A DNA stretch of 11,897 nucleotides. Source: CALJIC01 sp039805565. Its GTDB lineage: Bacteria; Chloroflexota; Chloroflexia; Chloroflexales; Roseiflexaceae. The position numbers and the translations under genes are program-made. The stretch lies in NCBI GenBank assembly GCA_039805565.1, contig JBDLTZ010000337.1, positions 1-11,897 on the forward strand, read 5' to 3'. The notes beneath the pieces are model-generated. The model made no database searches. It saw nothing but the letters and a program-made list of their open reading frames with translations, and was not told the DNA's origin. Below are positions 7,312 through 11,897 of this stretch, piece by piece (positions within the stretch are counted from its first letter, which is position 1; every line of letters begins with the position of its first letter).

Positions 7312-9252
7312 TCAGCTGCGCAGTAGGCGCATCCCATTGCCAATAACCAGCAGCACCGAGAGCTCGTGGATAAACATCCCGCCCGCCATCTGCACCTGGC
7401 CCAGCAGCACGCCGAGCAGGAGCCCGGCTACCACGAGCAGCGCGACACCGACGTTCTGTCGGATGACACGCAGCGTCGCTTTGGAGAGCCGGATCGCCTC
7501 CGGTATCTTCATGAGGTCATCCGTCATCAGGGCGATGTCGGCCGTCTCGATCGCCACGTCAGTGCCCGCCGCGCCCATCGCAATCCCGATATCGGCCGCT
7601 GCCAGGGCCGGCGCATCGTTGACCCCATCCCCCACCATCGCGACTACGTGCCCCTCACCCTGGAGGCGCCGGATCGCCGCTAGCTTGTCGTCCGGCAGTT
7701 GCTCGGCCGCGACCTCGCTGATGCCAGCCGCCCGAGCGATGGCCTCGGCTGTCCGTCGGTCATCGCCGGTCAGCATCACGATGCGCTCGACACCATGCTG
7801 GCGGAGGCGTGCGAGCATCTCCGGCATACCCTCCCGCAGGACATCCGCCATGGCCAGCACGCCGAGCACGGCGCCGTCCAGCGCCACCAGCATCGCGGTC
7901 TTGCCCTCCGTGCTCAGCCGGTTGAGCTCTTCCCGCACGGCTGGATCGACGGCGATCCGCAGATCATCCATCAGCTCACGGGTGCCGACCGCTACACCGT
8001 GGCCCTGGTAGACCGCGCGCACCCCTCGGCCCGGCACGTGCTCGAACTGGTCTGCGTGCGGAGTCTCGCCGAGCGCGGTCGCTTCCGCCAGGATCGGTCG
8101 CGCGAGCGGGTGCTCCGAGCCCGCCTCGGCGATCACAGCCCAGCGCAGCACCTCCTGCTGTGCTGCCGTCCACCGACCTCGGGCACCCACTTCTCCCGCG
8201 TTGATGCCATCCTCCTTCTCATCCATCCCGTACGCAGGGACCACTGCCGGCTGCAGCGCGACGACGTCGGTCAGCTGCGGGCGGCCGCGCGTGACCGTGC
8301 CGGTCTTGTCGAGGGCCACGGCTGAGATCTGGCCGGCACGCTCCAGGAACGCCCCACCCTTGATCAGGATGCCACGCTGTGCCGCGCGCCCGATGCCGGC
8401 GACGACCGCCACGGGGGTTGCGATGACCAGCGCGCCGGGGCAACCGATCACGAGCAGCGTCAGCGCCAGCTCCACATCGCGCGTGACCAGGAATGTGACA
8501 CCGCTCAGCGCGATAATCGTCGGGGTATACCAGCGCGCGAATCGCTCGATGAAGCGCTGGGTGGGCGCCTGTGCCTCCTGCGCCTCCTCCACCCGCCGCA
8601 CGATCCGCGCCAGTGTCGTATCGGCGCCCACGCCGGTGGCCTGTACGCGCAGCAGTCCGCCCTGGCTGACCGTGCCGGCGAACACGCGGTCGCCAGCCGT
8701 CTTCTCCACCGGCATGGCCTCGCCAGTGATCGTGCTCTCGTCAATGGCCGCGTGCCCGTCGATCACGGTCCCGTCGACAGGCACCTTCCAGCCGGGCTTG
8801 ATGAGCACGCTCTCGCCTGGCAGCACCGCCCCGGGCGACACTTCAACCTGTTGGCCGTCACGCAGCACGACCGCGGTCACTGGCGCCAGGTCGAGCAACT
8901 CCTGGAGGGCGCGGCGAGTCCGGCTCAGCGTGCGCGCCTCCAGGTACGCGCCGAGCATGAATAGGAACGTGACGGCGGCCGCCTCCCATGCTTCTCCGAT
9001 CACGAGCGCGCCGGCCGTCGCGATCGTCACCAGCAGCTCGATGCTGACGTGCCGGCCGCGCAGCGCCTGGTAGGCGCGCAGGGCGATGTCGGAGCCGGCC
9101 AGCAGTGCCGCCGCCGCCATCATGGCGCCTGCGATCGCAGGTCGCCCGGCCAGGTGCTCGGCCACCAGCGCGGCCACGATGAGCGCGCCGCTGACGACGG
9201 TCAGGGCCTGGCGGCGGCGCAGCGGGTCGGAAATCCATATCGTGCTTCGCAT
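7312..9252 (-). CDS. P1B-type heavy-metal translocating ATPase without N-terminal HMA domain (646 residues)
   Basis: Integral membrane pump that exports a soft or transition metal ion using ATP. The order is N-terminal helices, actuator domain with TGE at 176-178 (ITGEAMPVEK), the metal-site helix with C271-P272-G273 (VIGCPGALVIATPVA), phosphorylation site D315 (DKTGTVTRG), the P1B-specific SEHPLA with H381, then GDGVND at 541-546 and two final helices ending with HELSVLLVIGNGMRLL. The normal CPC or SPC of the metal site is CPG here, and the last helix carries His629-Glu630, reminiscent of the P1B-4 'HEGG' motif. The transported metal is therefore uncertain (Zn/Cd/Co/Cu all possible). No cytosolic HMA domain is fused; one is supplied by the gene at 10243. 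The ATG at 9252 has GAGG seven bases upstream. It is the last gene of a three-gene operon. Confidence 0.93.
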   Translation of the reverse strand: MRSTIWISDPLRRRQALTVVSGALIVAALVAEHLAGRPAIAGAMMAAAALLAGSDIALRAYQALRGRHVSIELLVTIATAGALVIGEAWEAAAVTFLFMLGAYLEARTLSRTRRALQELLDLAPVTAVVLRDGQQVEVSPGAVLPGESVLIKPGWKVPVDGTVIDGHAAIDESTITGEAMPVEKTAGDRVFAGTVSQGGLLRVQATGVGADTTLARIVRRVEEAQEAQAPTQRFIERFARWYTPTIIALSGVTFLVTRDVELALTLLVIGCPGALVIATPVAVVAGIGRAAQRGILIKGGAFLERAGQISAVALDKTGTVTRGRPQLTDVVALQPAVVPAYGMDEKEDGINAGEVGARGRWTAAQQEVLRWAVIAEAGSEHPLARPILAEATALGETPHADQFEHVPGRGVRAVYQGHGVAVGTRELMDDLRIAVDPAVREELNRLSTEGKTAMLVALDGAVLGVLAMADVLREGMPEMLARLRQHGVERIVMLTGDDRRTAEAIARAAGISEVAAEQLPDDKLAAIRRLQGEGHVVAMVGDGVNDAPALAAADIGIAMGAAGTDVAIETADIALMTDDLMKIPEAIRLSKATLRVIRQNVGVALLVVAGLLLGVLLGQVQMAGGMFIHELSVLLVIGNGMRLLRS

Positions 9253-9283
9253 GGCTCTGCCTCACTCTCGGTATCTGGCGTCT

Positions 9284-9326
9284 CTGGAGCGCGTGGCGCC
9301 GCCCAGGCCGGCGCCGCGCGCTCCAG
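9284..9326 (-). other. Very stable hairpin (18-bp stem) upstream of the metal ATPase
   Basis: Bases 9284-9301 pair with 9309-9326 around a 7-base loop (9302-9308). Counting position by position, 17 pairs are Watson-Crick and one (9294/9316) is G-T. The stem begins CTGGAGCGCG and is almost pure GC in its inner half. It sits in the 86-base gap between the DUF6448 gene and the ATPase start, ending about 31 bases before the ATG. In the direction of transcription no T tract follows, so it is not a standard intrinsic terminator. It could stabilise the upstream message, set the ratio of secreted protein to pump, or be a regulated attenuator. Confidence 0.7.
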
Positions 9327-9338
9327 CGCTGGTCCCCG

Positions 9339-9995
9339 TTACCTGCCGTCCGCATGTGGCGCCGCACCCCCTTCGGCGTGTGTCGCGCTTCCCTCGGCCG
9401 CCTGGCTCAGCGCAAACACATACTTCTCGAAGGCGAGCTCGGCCTCGACCCGCTCGCGCTCCGCGGCGACCGTCTTCTCTGTGGCCGCATGCTGGCGCGC
9501 TTCCGCCACGGCCCGGTACTGTTCGGCAAGCCCGTCGCCGATCGCCCGGCTGAGCATGGCGTTGAGCTGCTTCAGCGAGCCGCTTGCAAGCGCTTGATCG
9601 GCGGCGGCGATCGCCGGCTCGGTCGGCTCGTCCGTCAGGCCGGTGTACGGTGCCCCCTCGCCCGTGCGGTGCAATCGCACCGTCGTCTCCAGGAAGTACT
9701 CGTCTGCGACGTCCCTGGCCTGCCCACCCAGCTTACGTACTGCCAGCGTCTGCTTGAAGACGGCGGTCAGTTCGGCCTCGGCCTCAGGCTGCACATACGG
9801 GAGGGCGACGTTCACATTGCCGGTCTCAAGCGCTGTGCGGGCCGCGGTGACGACCGGCCCGTTGCGCGAGTCGCAGTGGGCATCAGCTGGAGCCGGCGCC
9901 GCGAGCGCCACCAGCACGGCGAGCCCTGCCGCGATGACCACCATCAGCGTCGGGCGCTTCAGGACGCGTGCTCCGTGCATGCGTTGCGTGATCAT
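9339..9995 (-). CDS. Secreted DUF6448 family protein (218 residues)
   Basis: Function unknown. The start is taken as the ATG at 9995 because AAGGAGG lies eight bases before it; an ATG six codons further upstream (10013) overlaps that ribosome binding site and is unlikely. Residues 1-39 are a clear signal peptide: RVLKRP, then a hydrophobic run of about 20 residues, then APADA. Cleavage after Ala39 would leave His40-Cys41-Asp42 as the mature N terminus. The body matches the DUF6448 pattern: HCDSxxGPVVxAARxALETG, then TLAVRKL, DEYFLETTVRLHR with H109, and GEGAPYTGL. The C-terminal part has a helical KYVFALSQAAEG segment and a tail with two further His residues (THAEGGAAPHADGR). It is encoded between a metallochaperone and a metal ATPase, which suggests a role in periplasmic or cell-surface metal handling. 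That is an inference from context. Confidence 0.85.
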   Translation of the reverse strand: MITQRMHGARVLKRPTLMVVIAAGLAVLVALAAPAPADAHCDSRNGPVVTAARTALETGNVNVALPYVQPEAEAELTAVFKQTLAVRKLGGQARDVADEYFLETTVRLHRTGEGAPYTGLTDEPTEPAIAAADQALASGSLKQLNAMLSRAIGDGLAEQYRAVAEARQHAATEKTVAAERERVEAELAFEKYVFALSQAAEGSATHAEGGAAPHADGR

Positions 9996-10027
9996 GATGA
10001 TCTCCTCCTTCATCTCGACGGCGTCCG

Positions 10028-10243
10028 TCAGAACGCCGTACGTGTTGCGTTGTAGCCGACCTCACGGATGGCCTTGACCAGTTCGTCGGCGCTGGCCCGA
10101 TCCGCATCGTGCTCGACCTCGATTCGACCGGTGGTGAAATGGACTTTGGCTGCGGTCACGCCGCCGATCGCCCGCAGACGTCGCTCGATCTTGGCGACGC
10201 ACGACGGGCACGACAGCTCGGAACTGCGAAGCACCGTCTTCAT
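10028..10243 (-). CDS. Free-standing HMA heavy-metal-associated domain protein (CopZ-like, 71 residues)
   Basis: Small cytosolic metallochaperone with a ferredoxin-like beta-alpha-beta-beta-alpha-beta fold. The metal site is the CxxC at C12 and C15 in ELSCPSCVAKIE, followed by the typical RRLRAIGGVTAAKVHF and GRIEVEHD strands and the closing helix ELVKAIREVGY. This occupies the whole protein. The usual start of this loop is G-M-T/H-C, whereas here it is L-S-C-P-S-C. The ATG at 10243 was chosen because GAAGGAGG lies eight bases upstream; a longer open frame up to 10456 has no family similarity. It is the first gene of the operon, 32 bases ahead of the DUF6448 gene, with the ATPase third. The ATPase lacks its own HMA domain, so this protein probably delivers metal to it. 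Confidence 0.9.
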   Translation of the reverse strand: MKTVLRSSELSCPSCVAKIERRLRAIGGVTAAKVHFTTGRIEVEHDADRASADELVKAIREVGYNATRTAF

Positions 10244-10317
10244 TGTGGGGACCTCCTTCAATAGGGGCTCTGGTAGGTCCTGGACCATCCTCACCCGCTC
10301 CGCCTGCCTCTGCCACC

Positions 10318-10368
10318 ATCCTAGCGGGAATGGACCTGCAGATGAATGATCTGGCGCAACTTGCCGCA
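10318..10368 (-). promoter_or_regulatory. Putative promoter and operator of the HMA-DUF6448-ATPase operon
   Basis: On the minus strand a TAGGAT (10318-10323) could be a -10 box, with a poor -35 (TTCATC) 17 bases upstream. Just upstream of that lies an imperfect 17-base inverted repeat, TGGCGCAA-C-TTGCCGCA (10352-10368 on the plus strand), with 6 of 8 pairs matching and a perfect core GCAA-C-TTGC. A regulator could bind there, and the Crp/Fnr-type gene encoded just upstream is the obvious candidate. No known consensus (FNR TTGAT-N4-ATCAA, CRP TGTGA-N6-TCACA) is matched. Confidence 0.3.
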
Positions 10369-10421
10369 GGAGATCACAAGGCGCGCGCCGGGGAGCACGG
10401 CTCGGCCTGTCGCGGGTCAAC

Positions 10422-10462
10422 AAAAAACCCCTGATCGGACACCCGTCACCGATCAAGGGTTT
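10422..10462 (-). terminator. Intrinsic terminator of the Crp/Fnr-family gene
   Basis: On the minus strand AAACCCTTGATCGG pairs with CCGATCAGGGGTTT around a 10-base loop (10439-10448), 13 of 14 pairs matching, followed by TTTTTTG. It starts about 32 bases after the stop codon at 10494. This is a textbook rho-independent terminator for minus-strand transcription and separates the regulator gene from the metal operon downstream. The stem is A/T-flanked and would also form on the plus strand, where it ends GGGTTTG, a weaker signal. Confidence 0.9.
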
Positions 10463-10493
10463 GCTTCATGATGAAGGTCTGGACCGAGCGGTC

Positions 10494-11252
10494 TCAGCCG
10501 GGGGTGTCGGCCGCGAGCGCCGCCAGCCGCTCGCGGTGGGCAATCGCCACCCACTGCCGCCCGCTGCGGATGATCCCGGCCTTGCGCAGCTGGCTCATGA
10601 TCCGGCTGACGGTCTCCACCGCCGCGCCCGTCATCGCGGCCAGGTCCTCGCGCGAGAGCGGTACCTGCAGCAGCACGGCTCCCTGGTGCTCCTCGCCCAG
10701 CTTCTGCGCCAGCAGGAGCAGGGTGGCCGCAACGCGCTGCTCAGCCGGGTGAGCGCTCAGCTGCCGCACCTGCTCCTGCGCGGCGCGGAGTCGTGTCGTC
10801 ACAATCTCAAGGGCGGCCACCGCAACGGCTGGATAGCGTTGGAGCACCGCCTGGAAATCCTCAGCCGCGATAGCCAGGATGCAGCACTGGGTGAGCGCCT
10901 GCGCAGTGTCGGGGTACTCCGCATCACCGAGCGCGGACAGGGTGCCGAAGAACTCACTTGGTGTCAGTATATCCAGCAGCACATCCTGCCCGCTGAGACT
11001 GTGCCGCAGTACCTTCACCTTGCCGCGCGCAACGACGTGCAGGTGGGTGGCGGCATCGCCCGCCAGATAGATCGTCTCGCCGGCAGCGTAGCCGTGCTCG
11101 TGAAAGCGACGCTGGATCTCCTCGATGGCGTCGCTGGGGAGGCCGGCGAAGAACGGGAGCTGGCGCAGGATGGAGTGCCGCAGATCCAGGGTGCACATCT
11201 GCGGCTCAATCGTTTCCACGGTGAGCGGCGTATGCCGCTGCTCGACGGGCAT
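10494..11252 (-). CDS. Crp/Fnr-family transcription regulator (252 residues)
   Basis: Cytosolic DNA-binding regulator. An N-terminal cyclic-nucleotide-binding-type beta roll covers about residues 25-140 (LRQLPFFAGLPSDAIEEI, then GETIYLAGD, HLHVVARGKVKVLRHS and GQDVLLDIL). A dimer helix follows, then a winged helix-turn-helix near 199-225 (LSREDLAAMTGAAVETVSRI, then LRKAGII). The phosphate-binding E and R residues of true cAMP receptors are absent: the equivalent loop reads FGTLSALGDAEYPDTAQAL. The effector is therefore probably not cAMP. No FNR-type N-terminal cysteine cluster is evident. The ATG at 11252 has GAGG seven bases upstream and gives a family-typical length. In-frame starts at 11327 or 11366 would add 25 or 38 residues without similarity. 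Possible targets include the downstream metal operon. Confidence 0.88.
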   Translation of the reverse strand: MPVEQRHTPLTVETIEPQMCTLDLRHSILRQLPFFAGLPSDAIEEIQRRFHEHGYAAGETIYLAGDAATHLHVVARGKVKVLRHSLSGQDVLLDILTPSEFFGTLSALGDAEYPDTAQALTQCCILAIAAEDFQAVLQRYPAVAVAALEIVTTRLRAAQEQVRQLSAHPAEQRVAATLLLLAQKLGEEHQGAVLLQVPLSREDLAAMTGAAVETVSRIMSQLRKAGIIRSGRQWVAIAHRERLAALAADTPG

Positions 11253-11264
11253 GTGAGGCCTCAC
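11253..11264. promoter_or_regulatory. 12-base perfect palindrome touching the start codon of the Crp/Fnr-type gene
   Basis: GTGAGGCCTCAC is its own reverse complement and ends directly at the ATG. It overlaps the GAGG ribosome binding site, so protein binding or RNA pairing there could repress the gene's own translation or transcription. A chance palindrome in a GC-rich sequence is possible. Confidence 0.35.
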
Positions 11265-11491
11265 CGACAGAGGGACGATGGCCTTTCCAGGTGCTCCGGA
11301 CGCCACCTGGCAACCGACCTCCCTCATTGCACTGAGCTGTGGAGCGTTGTCAGGCGGTCCCTTCATACGGAGGATAGCACATCGCATTGCCGCTGGCGGG
11401 ACGATCCGACCACCTGGTGCGATCGATCTGCAACGTGTTGTCACGACCGTTCTGGCTCACAGCCGGTGTTTCGGGCGGCGTCAAACACCTG
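11265..11491 (-). other. Leader/promoter region of the Crp/Fnr-type gene; no gene seen
   Basis: No convincing coding sequence is present beyond an open N-terminal extension of the regulator frame. On the minus strand TGTGCTATCCT (about 11370-11380) contains a TGC-TATCCT extended -10 candidate about 115 bases before the start codon, without a good -35. The rest holds nothing I can name. Confidence 0.4.
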
Positions 11492-11673
11492 CTACAGACT
11501 CCTGCGGGGCTGCGCGACGACGACCTGCGCGGCCTCTTTGCCGTCCCTGAAGACGACCATCGTCGGCAGACCGAGCGCGCCGAATTGCTCCTGCTGGCCG
11601 GGGTGCTCGTCCACATTCAGCGCTTCACGCCGGAGGCGATGTTGTGCTCACACGCTTTGCACTTCGCGCAAGG
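11492..11673 (-). pseudogene. Thioredoxin remnant with internal deletion and frame change
   Basis: Directly after the gnd stop, the minus strand reads CAKCKACEHNIASGVKR and then a stop (11670-11617). C-A-K-C-K-A aligns with the thioredoxin active site W-C-G-P-C-K-A. A shifted frame, open from 11647, gives EALNVDEHPGQQEQFGALG, then LPTMVVFRDGKEAAQVV, and ends at the TAG at 11492-11494. This is the C-terminal half of thioredoxin, with the NVDE-x-P strand, the cis-Pro in LPT and the FRDG hairpin. In normal thioredoxins about 40 residues separate the active site from NVDE-x-P, while about a dozen remain here. The N terminus before the active site is missing and there is no start codon. The fragment is therefore non-functional, or a badly rearranged copy. 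Confidence 0.65.
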
Positions 11674-11897
11674 CTACTCGGCCGCCTTGACGGCGTGGCC
11701 GCCGAAGCCCTTGCGCATCGCCGCGAGCACCTTGGCTGCGAAGGACTCGGGCCGGCGCGAGTGGAAGCGCTCGAAGAGCGAGAGGGTGATCACCGGCGCA
11801 GGCACGTCCAGGTCGATCGCCGCCTGGATCGTCCAGCGCCCCTCGCCGCTGTCCTCCACGTAGCCCTTGAGCTTCGTGAGATCGGGGTCGCGGCGCA
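11674..11897 (-). CDS. gnd: 6-phosphogluconate dehydrogenase (decarboxylating), 3' end; 5' part outside window
   Basis: Enzyme of the oxidative pentose phosphate pathway, converting 6-phosphogluconate to ribulose 5-phosphate with NAD(P)+. Only the last 73 residues lie in the window. They read RRDPDLTKLKGYVEDSGEGR, then WTIQAAIDLDVPAPVITLSL, FERFHSR, SFAAKVLAAMR and the tail GGHAVKAAE. The V-x-DSGEGRWT segment, the AIDLDVPAPVI helix and the FGGH(A)V(K) ending are diagnostic of the C-terminal domain of Gnd. This short-tail form is the one seen in the roughly 300-residue YqeC/GntZ-type enzymes. The frame runs off the right edge without interruption and ends with the TAG at 11674-11676. Confidence 0.92.
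   Translation of the reverse strand, partial: RRDPDLTKLKGYVEDSGEGRWTIQAAIDLDVPAPVITLSLFERFHSRRPESFAAKVLAAMRKGFGGHAVKAAE

Noticed and set aside
8201..9073. A 290-codon plus-strand frame opposite the P1B ATPase
   Set aside because: Ser/Thr/Ala-rich shadow translation with no motifs; the minus strand has all P1B signatures.
9996..10013. Upstream ATG for the DUF6448 protein (six extra residues)
   Set aside because: The extra codons are themselves the AAGGAGGAG ribosome binding site for the ATG at 9995.
10244..10456. 71-codon N-terminal extension of the HMA protein frame
   Set aside because: No similarity, and it overlaps the terminator and promoter region; the ATG at 10243 has a strong GAAGGAGG.
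10461..11690. A 409-codon open frame on the plus strand opposite the Crp/Fnr-type gene
   Set aside because: It is antisense to a gene with clear domains, has no family motif, and reads through the thioredoxin relic and the end of gnd.
1..11897. tRNA, rRNA, CRISPR arrays, IS elements or transposase genes
   Set aside because: None recognised on either strand; no regularly spaced repeats and no transposase motifs were seen.

Overview
The window is GC-rich and densely coded. Its gene set includes a GroEL with a Gly/Met tail, a CheB-CheR-PAS-kinase fusion, a YdhF-like aldo/keto reductase, a DUF6448 protein, a P1B metal ATPase without its own metal-binding domain, and a 6-phosphogluconate dehydrogenase. 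The overall style fits a Chloroflexota genome (Chloroflexales or a relative). That assignment is an inference from protein flavour, not from a marker gene.

Layout. (1) 1-686: the 3' part of groEL, plus strand. (2) 757-2340: gene debris. It holds a PRC-barrel gene broken by two frame changes, the 3' third of an Mg2+-type P3B ATPase with no start or phosphorylation site, and a minus-strand scrap of a zinc-type dehydrogenase/quinone reductase. (3) 2404-5829, minus: a 1141-residue CheB-CheR-coiled coil-PAS-histidine kinase. (4) 5830-6164: a divergent promoter region with two facing extended -10 boxes and a hairpin-rich leader on the kinase side. (5) 6165-7109, plus: an aldo/keto reductase. (6) About 7110-7305: a frame-broken, MerR-like remnant between convergent genes. 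(7) 10243 to 7312, minus: a three-gene cassette of a free-standing HMA metallochaperone, a secreted DUF6448 protein and a P1B ATPase. A very strong hairpin lies just upstream of the ATPase. (8) 10494-11252, minus: a Crp/Fnr-family regulator ending in a clear intrinsic terminator. (9) 11492-11673, minus: a thioredoxin remnant with an internal deletion, directly after the stop of gnd, whose 3' end (11674-11897) closes the window.

The most interesting unit is the metal cassette. The chaperone domain normally fused to P1B pumps is a separate small protein here. The pump has CPG instead of CPC in its transmembrane metal site. The secreted partner would begin with His-Cys if cleaved at its Ala-Asp-Ala site, which invites a copper 'histidine brace' hypothesis. 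The Crp-family gene immediately upstream is insulated by a terminator but could act on an inverted repeat in the cassette's promoter region.

The second theme is erosion. At least five short gene remnants sit between intact genes. The long genes (1141, 646 and 314 codons) have no frame breaks, so pervasive sequencing error is unlikely, although isolated indel errors in the PRC gene cannot be excluded.
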